Assembly: GCA_964533265.1 (NCBI GenBank) | Contig: CAZHJW010000033.1 | Span: 1 to 18,123, forward strand | DNA: 18,123 bases | Source of the DNA: UBA1100 sp964533265 | GTDB taxonomy: Bacteria; Verrucomicrobiota; Verrucomicrobiia; Limisphaerales; UBA1100 | Direction of reading: 5' to 3' | Shown here: positions 1 through 7,634 of the stretch, in pieces | How the letters are laid out: every line of letters starts with the position of its first letter | How positions within the stretch are numbered: the stretch's first letter is position 1 | Position numbers and translations under genes: made by a program | The notes under the pieces: generated by a model | Seen by the model: only the letters and a program-made list of their open reading frames with translations | The model's database searches: none | Told to the model about the DNA's origin: nothing

Positions 1-462
1 AGCAACCTGAAACTGGGCCTCCTTCACCACCGTGTACTTGCGATCGGGCCCTCCGTGGCAACCGCCAAACATTTTAAGGAAAGGAGCTATCAATTTCGCG
101 TCCTTTGCCCCCATCCCCCAATGGTAAACCACAAAACCGCCGCCTCGTTTGGTAAAAGCCTCAAAAGCCTTGGCACGATTGGAGTCATCCTGAATGAAGC
201 GACCGCCTTCATTGACAAAGAGTACAACGCAATCTGCCTTGGCAATAAGCTTGGGGCCTTCAGCCCACGGTTCATCAGCCTGTGAAATAGTTACTTCTAC
301 ATCATCCCGTTCAGCAAGTAACGCCTTCACGATCCGTGCTCCGGGCATATACTCATGCGTGCCGGGCGGATGCCCATCAGGTTTTTGTCCAAGCACCAAC
401 AATTTCTTGGGTGCAGCAATTACGGAAACACCAAAAAAGAGGAAGACAAAAACTGACTTCAT
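1..462 (-). CDS. ThuA-like domain protein, secreted, partial (C-terminus beyond left edge)
   Basis: The reading frame is open from an ATG at 462 to the window edge, giving the first 154 residues; family members are usually about 220-280. It starts with a signal peptide (MKSVFVFLFFGVSVIAA) followed by KKLLVLGQKPDGHPPGTHEY, the first strand and loop of the ThuA/glutamine-amidotransferase-like fold. Later come a VVLFVNEGG strand and GGGFVVYHWG, where such proteins usually read GGGLVxxH. ThuA (trehalose utilisation) is linked genetically to 3-keto-disaccharide metabolism in rhizobia, and secreted homologues are abundant in PVC bacteria. The ATG overlaps the TGA of the preceding DUF1080 gene by four bases (ATGA), which argues for translational coupling and a shared pathway. 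The family assignment is good; the precise reaction is unknown. Confidence 0.8.
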   Translation of the reverse strand, partial: MKSVFVFLFFGVSVIAAPKKLLVLGQKPDGHPPGTHEYMPGARIVKALLAERDDVEVTISQADEPWAEGPKLIAKADCVVLFVNEGGRFIQDDSNRAKAFEAFTKRGGGFVVYHWGMGAKDAKLIAPFLKMFGGCHGGPDRKYTVVKEAQFQVA

Positions 463-1154
463 TTGATTTCTCGAATTTTCAGGTTTCGAAATTCACACCG
501 ATCCTTGTGGTCAGTCAGCAAAATATGACCCGTCACCTTTTTCCCAAAGCCGGGAAACTTCTTGAACTTGCTCTTTGCTACACCCGCCAACACTCGTTTA
601 CTGCCCAATTCATATTTCAGGATGTGTTGACCATTAAGCCAATGCTCCACTTTTTTTCCCTGTACCTTGATGCGCGACTGGTTCCATTTATCGATGCGCA
701 CCGGCTCAGTCAATTTCACCTCACGCGGCAACACAACATAAAAGGTCCCGGTCTGGCTCATCGGCTTCTGCTGCCAATGGCGATCATCAATCATCTGGTA
801 CTCGTGGCCAATGGCCCCGCGTTTCTCGAGGATCATGTATTTCACCCCGTTGTTACCCTTTGGCCCTATCTTCCATTCCCAGGCAAATTCATAGTCAGTC
901 CATGTTCGTCGGGTTAATAGATTACCCGCCGCTTTCCCCTCCTGCTTAACCAGAATCCCTTTCTCAATCGCCCAGCCCTTTCCGGTAACCTCCTTTTGGC
1001 CAATATTCCGCCAATGGGCGTTTAGGTCCTTGCCGTCAAAGAGCAGTTGCCAGCCGGCTTTCTCCTCAGCATCAGTCAGGGAGTTGAGCTCACCCGCCTT
1101 AAGTTCAAATGATAGAATAGCCAGAATCACAAAAAAATGCCGCATGGGTTTCAT
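459..1154 (-). CDS. DUF1080 (3-keto-disaccharide hydrolase family) secreted protein, divergent copy
   Basis: A 231-residue protein with an N-terminal signal sequence (MRHFFVILAILSFELKAG) and a single DUF1080 domain (about 35-230). Family marks are LLFDGKDL (37-44), YEFAWEWKIGPKGNNGV (88-104), EYQMIDD (118-124), VEHWLNGQ (169-176) and FRNLKIRE (222-229). DUF1080 proteins have a concanavalin-like beta sandwich; characterised relatives cleave 3-keto-glycosides. It is a paralogue of the gene just upstream (1194-1886). Where that copy has IAIQHHGEE near the C-terminus, this one has ILLTDHKDR, so substrate or activity may differ. ATG starts at 1175, 1154 and 1145 are all possible and none has a clear Shine-Dalgarno site; 1154 was chosen because it gives a normal signal peptide. 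It overlaps the ThuA-like start by 4 bp. Confidence 0.85.
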   Translation of the reverse strand: MKPMRHFFVILAILSFELKAGELNSLTDAEEKAGWQLLFDGKDLNAHWRNIGQKEVTGKGWAIEKGILVKQEGKAAGNLLTRRTWTDYEFAWEWKIGPKGNNGVKYMILEKRGAIGHEYQMIDDRHWQQKPMSQTGTFYVVLPREVKLTEPVRIDKWNQSRIKVQGKKVEHWLNGQHILKYELGSKRVLAGVAKSKFKKFPGFGKKVTGHILLTDHKDRCEFRNLKIREIK

Positions 1155-1193
1155 GCGACATTTGTAAATCGGCATTCCGTCACGCGCAAGGGA

Positions 1194-1886
1194 CTACTTA
1201 CCCCGCACCCGCATGTTTCGGTACCACACTTCCTCACCGTGGTGCTGAATCGCAATGTGGCCCTTGGGTTCCTGCATAAAGCCTTTCCAGCTCTTGAACT
1301 TGCTCTTTTTGATCATCGCGGTGACTTCGTCGCTGCCCCACTTATAGGAAAGCAACTTCTCTCCATTAAGCCAATGCTCCACGTTATTGTTCTTACAAAT
1401 AATGCGCACCTTATTCCACTCACCGGCCTTGTTGTATTTCTTGTCTTTCATCCCCTTGCCAATCATGTCGTAAAGGGAGCCAGCGGTGCGCAACGGAAAA
1501 TTAGCCTTTCCGTCCGGGTGACGCTCATCATCAAGCACCTGCATCTCTGGGCCGGTAAAGTATGCCGGGCGATTGGTTTCCTTTACTCGGTACATAATGC
1601 CACTGTTACCACGGGGTGACACCTTCCATTCGCATTCAAACTCAAAATCAGTAAAGCTGCCAACGGTAACTAAATCCCGCGGCTGACCTCCTTGACCACG
1701 GGTTATGGTCTTGAGTGTGCCGTTCTCCACTTTCCAACTCTTTTCCGGGAACGCCTTCTGGCCATACCCGCGTAAACCGGCGACCTTTTTACCGTCGAAA
1801 AGAACGGCCCACTTATTTTCGGCCTGAGTTGAGAGAGACAACGCACCCAGAAGAGCGCCCGTGAGAAGTACTTTTATCTTTTTCAT
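1194..1886 (-). CDS. DUF1080 (3-keto-disaccharide hydrolase family) secreted protein
   Basis: A 230-residue protein with a clear Sec signal peptide (MKKIKVLLTGALLGALSLSTQA, cleavage near 22) and one DUF1080 domain. Visible family motifs are AVLFDGKKV (27-35), FEFECEWKVSPRGNSGIMYR (81-100), PEMQVLDDERHPDG (113-126), AGSLYDMI (135-142), GEWNKVRI (155-162), VEHWLNGEKL (169-178) and GHIAIQHHGEEVWYRN (209-224). This is the more canonical of the two tandem copies. The expected role is cleavage of an oxidised (3-keto) glycoside outside the cytoplasm; the substrate cannot be read from sequence. It lies 26 bp after the cytochrome gene and about 40 bp before its paralogue, in one operon. No strong Shine-Dalgarno site precedes the ATG. 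Family confidence is high; the function is inferred. Confidence 0.88.
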   Translation of the reverse strand: MKKIKVLLTGALLGALSLSTQAENKWAVLFDGKKVAGLRGYGQKAFPEKSWKVENGTLKTITRGQGGQPRDLVTVGSFTDFEFECEWKVSPRGNSGIMYRVKETNRPAYFTGPEMQVLDDERHPDGKANFPLRTAGSLYDMIGKGMKDKKYNKAGEWNKVRIICKNNNVEHWLNGEKLLSYKWGSDEVTAMIKKSKFKSWKGFMQEPKGHIAIQHHGEEVWYRNMRVRGK

Positions 1887-1912
1887 TTTAAAAATCTTGT
1901 CAGCGCCAGATA

Positions 1913-3736
1913 CTACTGCATCGCCGGAATCTTCATTTGGTTTCCCTGTCGTAAGTATTGACCAATTGCCTCAATCTGTTTCTTGGCGTCTCCTTCAAGA
2001 ACATCAACGAGTACGCTGCGTGCATCCTCATCAAAATAATCAGGCATCCGTGTTTGTGGGTCTACCCGCAAGGGATCGAGCATCCAACGCATCAAGTATT
2101 CAGGATGCGCACGCTCGTTCACCCGGGCAAAGTTAACCCCCTGTGCCTCGAAAACCTGCAACGGAGGGCGATTCTTCACTCCGTGGCAGGCCACACACGA
2201 GAACCCCCCATCCACTCCCACCAGATCACGGCCAATCTTTGCCAAATTCGGATCCACCGGAGCTTTGTCCGCAGGTGTCTTGGCGGCGTAGCCGTGGGCC
2301 AAGGCCAAACCCTGTGAAAGCTCCTTGGCTCGCGAGGGAAACGTCGGCATACGTTGCTTCAACCATGGCCGAGGTCGTTGCTGCAACGACCCGGCAAATA
2401 GCTTTTCCATCCATTCAGGCTTCAATTTAAGACCGATAGTGTCGAGTTTTGGAATCCCTTCGAGTTCTCCGTGGCAAGCATTACAATTAAGAATACGCAT
2501 TTGGCGTCGAGCAAATTGCGCAGGATCATGGCGGTGTAACGACTTGAGACTGGTAGCGGCAAAAGCGCGCAAAGCGGCGCGTTGATCGGGCGTGAATCCG
2601 AAATGCGGTGTTTTACCNNNNNNNNNNNNNNNNNNNNNNNNNNNNNNNNNNNNNNNNNNNNNNNNNNNNNNNNNNNNNNNNNNNNNNNNNNNNNNNNNNN
2701 NNNNNNNNNNNNNNNNNGGTTTAAGCGCAAAATTTGGCATACGTGTCCAAGCATAGTGGCCATTGGGTGCCTGTAAAAACCCCGCCAGCTGGCCCTCTTT
2801 GAATTTCTCGTTGATATGAGCAAGGGACAGTTTCCCCTCCCCTGCGGGGTCGCCAGGAAGCGTATGGCACCCAGCACAATTCAGCTCCCGAACAAGCTCT
2901 GAACCGGCTTCCAAGTTAAGCTCAGGATGTTTCTCTGGGGATTTATCCGGTTTGTTTCTCAGAGTCGAAAGGTAAGCCGCGATTTCAAAGGCATCACGGG
3001 GTGTTTGTTCGCCATGCAGCACACGCGGCATCCGTGCACTTGGCCGTTGGGCTTTGGGGTCGAGTATCCACTTTGCCATCCAGCTTCGGTTCAGGCGATC
3101 TCCAATGGCATTAAAGTCCGGCCCACTCATGGCAAACTCCGGAATCCCAGCACCTTCAATGGAATGACAACGGACACAACGATGTTTGATGAATAATTCC
3201 CGACCTTGTTCGGCCAAAGCCCCCTGGGCAACTTGAGCGTTTGGTAAATGAGTAAGCTGACCACTACGAATAGGCTCATGAGGCAGCGGTTTGTCGGGAC
3301 GTTCACTCCAGAAGAGGCGCAACTGCGCATCCCCCTTACTCGGGCTGGAGTAAGTCACCTTAAGGGCGTTTGCCCCCTTGTTGAGTCGCACCGATTCAGT
3401 CTTCGCTTGAGCCACACCCCCTATCCCCTTTAAGTCGAGCAGGACGGCGTTATTAACCTCCAGCCTTACACCCCCTCTCCCAATGGCGTGGAAAGAATAA
3501 TCGCCACGCAGATCAATGTTCACAAACCCTTCAAAAGTAGCGGTGAACCGGCCCGCAGGCACAAAGGACGAGGGAGGCTGGCCTTCAGGCACATACAACC
3601 AAAGATTAGGCACAACAGTCTTGGCCTGCTCTTCACCAACCTGCCATGTAAGAGTGAGGCCTGGTTGAGGTTCAGTGCCCGAAACCATCAAAACCCAGGA
3701 AAGAAAAGTCAAAAGGATGGCTCTGAATTTTCGCAT
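1913..3736 (-). CDS. PA14-domain multihaem cytochrome c (interrupted by assembly gap)
   Basis: A periplasmic electron carrier of about 607 residues as assembled. The chosen ATG at 3736 opens a signal peptide (MRKFRAILLTFLSWVLMVSG); a TTG at 3784 would only add a hydrophilic extension. Residues about 30-145 resemble a PA14-like sandwich (FEGFVNIDLRGDYSFHA, LRLFWS). Four c-type haem sites follow: CVRCH (187-191), CAGCH (287-291), CNACH and CVACH. Each is followed by an RMP motif (RMPRVL, RMPNFA, RMPTFP, RMPDYF), whose Met is a likely distal ligand, so this is a string of small cytochrome c modules. The 100-N gap falls between modules two and three. The frame is the same on both sides, but the true length of the missing piece is unknown. 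The gene sits between the DUF6797 propeller and the DUF1080 genes, suggesting it accepts electrons from an oxidase or dehydrogenase of this pathway. Confidence 0.85.
   Translation of the reverse strand: MRKFRAILLTFLSWVLMVSGTEPQPGLTLTWQVGEEQAKTVVPNLWLYVPEGQPPSSFVPAGRFTATFEGFVNIDLRGDYSFHAIGRGGVRLEVNNAVLLDLKGIGGVAQAKTESVRLNKGANALKVTYSSPSKGDAQLRLFWSERPDKPLPHEPIRSGQLTHLPNAQVAQGALAEQGRELFIKHRCVRCHSIEGAGIPEFAMSGPDFNAIGDRLNRSWMAKWILDPKAQRPSARMPRVLHGEQTPRDAFEIAAYLSTLRNKPDKSPEKHPELNLEAGSELVRELNCAGCHTLPGDPAGEGKLSLAHINEKFKEGQLAGFLQAPNGHYAWTRMPNFALKXXXXXXXXXXXXXXXXXXXXXXXXXXXXXXXXXXGKTPHFGFTPDQRAALRAFAATSLKSLHRHDPAQFARRQMRILNCNACHGELEGIPKLDTIGLKLKPEWMEKLFAGSLQQRPRPWLKQRMPTFPSRAKELSQGLALAHGYAAKTPADKAPVDPNLAKIGRDLVGVDGGFSCVACHGVKNRPPLQVFEAQGVNFARVNERAHPEYLMRWMLDPLRVDPQTRMPDYFDEDARSVLVDVLEGDAKKQIEAIGQYLRQGNQMKIPAMQ
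2618..2717. other. Assembly gap of 100 N
   Basis: Exactly 100 consecutive N, the conventional size for a scaffold gap of unknown length. It lies inside the multihaem cytochrome gene. Sequence on both sides reads as cytochrome in the same frame, so the gene is probably intact, but an unknown number of residues is missing. Confidence 0.97.
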
Positions 3737-3792
3737 CACTAAACCGGAAGCCAAAGTTTTACCGCGTTCTGCATACAGAGGCAAGGCATGCC

Positions 3793-6078
3793 TTATTGCA
3801 CCACATGGATTGTATGCATGACCTCTGTCCGGATATTCGTTCCGTCTGCGGCATCAACATTAAATTTTATCAACTGCTGATCACAGGGCCGTAAATCCTC
3901 AACATTAAGGGTCACCGTTTTTCCATCTGCGGAAAGTGTTGCTCCTGTCACATTCACGTTTTCATTGCCGCGCTGATCGGGTTGACTCACTTTGAATGTA
4001 GGGGAACCATAAGCACTGGTGCGTTTGTAATTCCATCGGCTGATTGCATAATTCCCCGGATCAGCAGCAAGTTTGGGATCAAGTTTTTGCGTGAAGGTAA
4101 GATGTATTCCGGATTTATTTACCATTAACCCATTGACTGTGTAGACCTTTGCCCCTGTGTACCGTACGCGATCCAAGCCGGTGATGCGGCCGGCATTGCT
4201 TTGCCATCCCTTGAGACCGGCCACATAAAGATGCCCATCATGAGGGCTAAACCGCGGTCGCATGGCAGAGCTGGTAAAACGCAGTGGAAACTTCACTACA
4301 CCACCCTGCATCTGTCCTGCCACCTCCTCCTTGAGCACAAGGTACAGGGAGGATCGACCGTAGCTGGCATGCAACAGCTCTCCATTGAACGGCCCCCAAG
4401 ATTTACTGGTCACCCAGACCTGCCCGCCTCCGGAATTATCCCAACCCTTATCCAACCAGCAGAGCGGCTTGTGATGAGTTGGCAAAGGATCTTTGTGAGC
4501 GAGATTTTCAACACCGTAGAACCCGCCGTGCTTAATCCAGTTGATCGGACACCGCGGCACCCAAGTTCCTTCATTATCGCCACTGGTCAGTTGTCCGTCC
4601 GGACCGACTCCCATTCCGTTAGGCGCACGAAATCCGGTAGCAACCACCGTAAGTTTTTCTCCATACTTATCGATCTTTACCAACGCACCGGCATGGGCAG
4701 AAACATGGCCATTACCTCCTCCACCACCAAATCCCCGGCCACCTCCACGAACCGGACCAGCTTTAATGGTGTAAAAGTTGCCAGCCTTATCAGTATGTAA
4801 ATCGAAAACAAACTCGTGGAAACCTTGAGAACTGGTAATCTCATTATTAAAGCTTTCATAGTAATCAGCTGCTCCGTCGTTGTTCAAATCATGATAACGA
4901 GTCATCTCATCTCTCCCCGACGTATAGATCACGTCCTCAACGATTTTGAGACCCAGTGTTTCAAATCCTCCACTGGCAAACCGTGTCCATTTTAAATCTT
5001 TAAAATCCTTATTCTTTAAACCCTCCACAATCCACACATCCCCATCCCAAGTTGAAAGGGCAGCGCGATTGCCATCACTGAAAAAATCCAAGCCTCCAAA
5101 ACGCACCCGACGATTCCATGGATTCTGTTCTGGTGAGGTAATGACATCGGTTACATAGGCCCCGTCAGGTGTTTTACTCACATTCATCACGCCCTGCGTT
5201 ATGACAGGCTGAGGCCATCGGTTCTTACCTGTTTTTCGGAATTGCGCCTTGGCGGGAATCTTGAACATTGCAGTAAATTTTGCATGATTCGACTTGGACC
5301 CGCTCCAGATACGAATCTGGAATGAACCTGCCTTTGTCCCCTTGGGCAACCTGACAACGATTCTCTTATTATCCTGAACTTCGAGCATTGCTCCTTTAGG
5401 TGCGTCTACCAATCCGACTTGAGTCACCCGATCCCCTGACACCAGTATCGCTACGCCATTTTCCACACCGCCTTCAGCTTTCTCCACTTCACAGACCAAT
5501 GTGGCAAGTTCGGCAGCCAAGCCGTCGTGCCTGATATGTCTAATAAAAATCGTTTGCCCATCCCGTTCAATGGAACCGGGTTGCTCCAGAATCTGTGTTT
5601 TTCCAACCGTATAACTCAACACCACATCGCCATCAGCCACGTAACAACCCCGCCACTTGGCCTGTGTTTTTGGCAAGGGACCGAAAGGTTCATCACGTGT
5701 CTCAGCAAAACTACCTTTGGCATCCGCCCAACCGGCTAGCGCCGAGGAACCAAACTTCTGATCACCCGCAACGCGCGGACTTGCCCCATGATTCCCTTTA
5801 AAACTAACCCCATCCTCTGTCAAATAATTCCCGGTCCAACCGGCTGACCAACGCAATAAATCAGTATCGAAACACATGAAGGCTTCGCGACCCGCAATGA
5901 TCGCCATTCCTTTATTGGCTACAGAATTCTTCGGAAAATTCTGACGAATTGCTGCTTTGGTATAGGGAAAATCCGCCTGTAAAGTCCTTGGGAGTCTCTC
6001 TCTCCATTGAGATTTTTCCTGGGCATCAGTCCCTGCGTGTAAAATTGCGAGTATCAGAAAAAGAATACGAAATATCAT
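3793..6078 (-). CDS. DUF6797 / glucose-sorbosone-dehydrogenase-like beta-propeller protein, secreted
   Basis: A 761-residue exported protein. The ATG at 6078 opens a signal peptide (MIFRILFLILAILHAGTDAQ); the frame continues upstream to a GTG at 6186, but that stretch does not look like coding sequence. The N-terminal part (about 35-170) resembles DUF6797, with KGMAIIAGREAFMCFDTDLL and RWSAGW. The middle (about 300-640) reads as a propeller of the PQQ sugar-dehydrogenase/NHL type: GLDFFSDGNRAALSTWDGDVW, YHDLNNDGAADYYESF, ATGFRAPNGMGVGPDGQLT. A glycine-rich loop (RGGGRGFGGGGGNGH) interrupts it near residue 448. The C-terminal 120 residues look like an Ig-like sandwich. Such proteins sit beside cytochromes c in many Verrucomicrobiota and Planctomycetota. 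It is the first gene of the operon, so a sugar-oxidising or sugar-binding role feeding the downstream cytochrome is plausible but unproven. Confidence 0.78.
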   Translation of the reverse strand: MIFRILFLILAILHAGTDAQEKSQWRERLPRTLQADFPYTKAAIRQNFPKNSVANKGMAIIAGREAFMCFDTDLLRWSAGWTGNYLTEDGVSFKGNHGASPRVAGDQKFGSSALAGWADAKGSFAETRDEPFGPLPKTQAKWRGCYVADGDVVLSYTVGKTQILEQPGSIERDGQTIFIRHIRHDGLAAELATLVCEVEKAEGGVENGVAILVSGDRVTQVGLVDAPKGAMLEVQDNKRIVVRLPKGTKAGSFQIRIWSGSKSNHAKFTAMFKIPAKAQFRKTGKNRWPQPVITQGVMNVSKTPDGAYVTDVITSPEQNPWNRRVRFGGLDFFSDGNRAALSTWDGDVWIVEGLKNKDFKDLKWTRFASGGFETLGLKIVEDVIYTSGRDEMTRYHDLNNDGAADYYESFNNEITSSQGFHEFVFDLHTDKAGNFYTIKAGPVRGGGRGFGGGGGNGHVSAHAGALVKIDKYGEKLTVVATGFRAPNGMGVGPDGQLTSGDNEGTWVPRCPINWIKHGGFYGVENLAHKDPLPTHHKPLCWLDKGWDNSGGGQVWVTSKSWGPFNGELLHASYGRSSLYLVLKEEVAGQMQGGVVKFPLRFTSSAMRPRFSPHDGHLYVAGLKGWQSNAGRITGLDRVRYTGAKVYTVNGLMVNKSGIHLTFTQKLDPKLAADPGNYAISRWNYKRTSAYGSPTFKVSQPDQRGNENVNVTGATLSADGKTVTLNVEDLRPCDQQLIKFNVDAADGTNIRTEVMHTIHVVQ

Positions 6079-6145
6079 AGTATCTATTGGGAAAGACGAC
6101 ACTAACCTTGAAAAATTCAACGTCGAGGTAAATCCCGGTCCGTTC

Positions 6146-6174
6146 TTGACGGAAAAGATGTACGCTTCTAGGTT
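6146..6174 (+). promoter_or_regulatory. Possible sigma70-type promoter for trigger factor
   Basis: TTGACG at 6146-6151, a 17-base spacer, then TAGGTT at 6169-6174. This lies about 40 bases upstream of the GTG start of tig, in the 138-bp divergent region shared with the DUF6797 gene. A second TTGACG occurs at 6173-6178 without a good -10 partner. The -10 match is only moderate. Confidence 0.25.
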
Positions 6175-6216
6175 GACGCGCTCCACTCACCAGCGGACTT
6201 AGTTAATTTTAATATC

Positions 6217-7584
6217 GTGAACCTAAACGTCGAATTACGTGATCTTGAGCCTTGCAAAAAGCAGTTACGCTTTAATCTTCCTGCTGAGGATGTAGACGCA
6301 GCCATTAGGGAGACAACCAAACAGTTCCAAAAACAGGCCGACATTTCAGGCTTTCGCAAGGGTAAGGCTCCCTTGGACAAGGTGGAAGCACGCTTCAAGC
6401 AACAAATTGATGACGAAACGGAAAAGAAGCTACTCAACGACTCCTATCGCAAAGGCGTTGAAGACAATAAATTGAAACCAGTTCTGGACCCCGAGGTGGA
6501 AGAGGTTGAATTTAAAAGAGGCGAAGCGTTCTCCTTTATGGCGAATATTGAGACGGCTCCGGAATTTGAACTGCCCGATTACAAAGGCATTCCAGCCAAT
6601 CGCCCTAAAGTGGAAATCACCGATGAAAAGGTGGAGGACGCCATCAATCATCTCCGCGAAGGTCGAGCTGAATATAAGGAGAAGGATCGTGCCGTTAAAG
6701 ATGGTGATTACATTAATGTAAGTTTCACCGGCACCATTGACGGTAAGCCCATCACTGATTTTTCTGCCACCGCCCGTGGCTTATCTGAACAAAAGAGCAT
6801 GCCCCTACACGTTCATGTTGAGAGTGAACATGATCATTTTATTCCCAACTTTACCGGTCAACTTATTGGCTCTAAGAAAAGTGAATCTCGAACCATCGAA
6901 GTCACCTTTCCAGATGAGTACCCCGCCCAGACCAAGCTTCAAGGCCTGAAGGCCACCTATGAAGTTACCATTGACGAGGTGAAGGAAAAGATTCTACCCG
7001 AACTCAATGATGAGTTTGCCAAGAGCTGGCAGGCAGAAAACCTGGAAAAGCTCCGGAGTGGGGTGAAAGAGGACCTCGAAGCCAACCAGAAAGGCGAAGC
7101 CAACAATAAGGTGCGCAAGCAAGTCCGTGATGCTTATGGCCCCAAACTCGATTTTGCCGTCCCCCCCACATTCCAGCAGCAAGAGATGCACAATGCCGTG
7201 CAGTCGATTGTACGCGACCGAAGAGCTAAAGGTGCGACCGAGGAAGAAGTGGAAAATGATAAGGAAAAAATCACCGCTGATGCAAACGCATTGGCTGTGG
7301 ATACCCTTCGCTGGATCTTTGCCCACAAACGAATTGCCGAAGAGGAAAAGATTGAAGTCAGCCAGGAAGATGTACTTCGAGTGGTCGCCATGCAAGCCCA
7401 GCAGATGGGCAAGGATCCCCAAGCCCATATCAAGGAACTCGCTGAGAATAAACAGATCGGTTACATTCAGAACCGTTTACTTGAGGAAAAAGTCATCGAT
7501 CTCATGGCCGAGCATGCGGATATCACAGAAGTCGATCCACCCGAGGAAGATCACGACCACAGTCATAGCCACAGTCACGGTTAA
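6217..7584 (+). CDS. tig: Trigger factor (ribosome-associated chaperone, peptidyl-prolyl isomerase)
   Basis: A cytosolic chaperone of 455 residues that binds the ribosome exit tunnel and holds nascent chains. The N-terminal domain carries the ribosome-docking signature GFRKGKAP (45-52). The FKBP-type isomerase domain spans about 155-255 (GDYINVSFTGTIDG, HFIPNFTGQLIGSK, VTFPDEYPAQTKLQGLKATY). The C-terminal helical chaperone domain follows (LPELNDEFAKSW onwards). The start is GTG at 6217; there is no in-frame ATG nearby and no clear Shine-Dalgarno site. Two oddities are a His-rich tail at the extreme C-terminus (HDHSHSHSHG, 446-455) and a His cluster within the FKBP domain (HVHVESEHDH, 198-207). 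Unlike in many bacteria, clpP/clpX do not follow; two small lipoprotein genes do. Confidence 0.96.
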   Translation: MNLNVELRDLEPCKKQLRFNLPAEDVDAAIRETTKQFQKQADISGFRKGKAPLDKVEARFKQQIDDETEKKLLNDSYRKGVEDNKLKPVLDPEVEEVEFKRGEAFSFMANIETAPEFELPDYKGIPANRPKVEITDEKVEDAINHLREGRAEYKEKDRAVKDGDYINVSFTGTIDGKPITDFSATARGLSEQKSMPLHVHVESEHDHFIPNFTGQLIGSKKSESRTIEVTFPDEYPAQTKLQGLKATYEVTIDEVKEKILPELNDEFAKSWQAENLEKLRSGVKEDLEANQKGEANNKVRKQVRDAYGPKLDFAVPPTFQQQEMHNAVQSIVRDRRAKGATEEEVENDKEKITADANALAVDTLRWIFAHKRIAEEEKIEVSQEDVLRVVAMQAQQMGKDPQAHIKELAENKQIGYIQNRLLEEKVIDLMAEHADITEVDPPEEDHDHSHSHSHG

Positions 7585-7597
7585 TAACCGCACAAAG

Positions 7598-7615
7598 GGT
7601 TGACGAAAATCAACC
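7598..7615. repeat. Short inverted repeat after tig
   Basis: GGTTGA and TCAACC form a perfect 6-bp stem around a 6-base loop (CGAAAA), 13 bases after the tig stop. No T-run follows on either strand, so it is not a typical intrinsic terminator. Its left arm overlaps the proposed -35 box of the next gene, so it could instead be an operator or chance. Confidence 0.35.
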
Positions 7616-7627
7616 GACAAGTAAACT
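7600..7627 (+). promoter_or_regulatory. Probable promoter for the small lipoprotein gene, near-leaderless
   Basis: TTGACG (7600-7605), 16-base spacer, TAAACT (7622-7627). The match to the sigma70 consensus is 5/6 and 4/6. The ATG of the 53-residue lipoprotein is at 7635, about 7 bases past the -10, so the transcript would be leaderless or almost so if this promoter is used. Confidence 0.4.
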
Positions 7628-7634
7628 CGCGGGG

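Noticed and set aside
336..917. Long plus-strand reading opposite the first DUF1080 gene, and similar long antisense frames at 1137-1619 and 4201-4800.
   Set aside because: They lie antisense to genes with recognised motifs, have no family features and have no ribosome sites; they mirror the codon bias of the real genes.
2618..2717. N run as a low-complexity or mobile insertion.
   Set aside because: Exactly 100 N is a scaffolding convention; nothing can be said about its content beyond cytochrome sequence on both sides.
6079..6186. N-terminal extension of the DUF6797 protein to a GTG at 6186.
   Set aside because: The added 36 residues precede a perfect signal peptide that starts at ATG 6078, and the region holds the likely divergent promoters.
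7598..7615. Hairpin after tig as a Rho-independent terminator.
   Set aside because: The stem is only 6 bp and no T-run follows on either strand; listed only as an inverted repeat.
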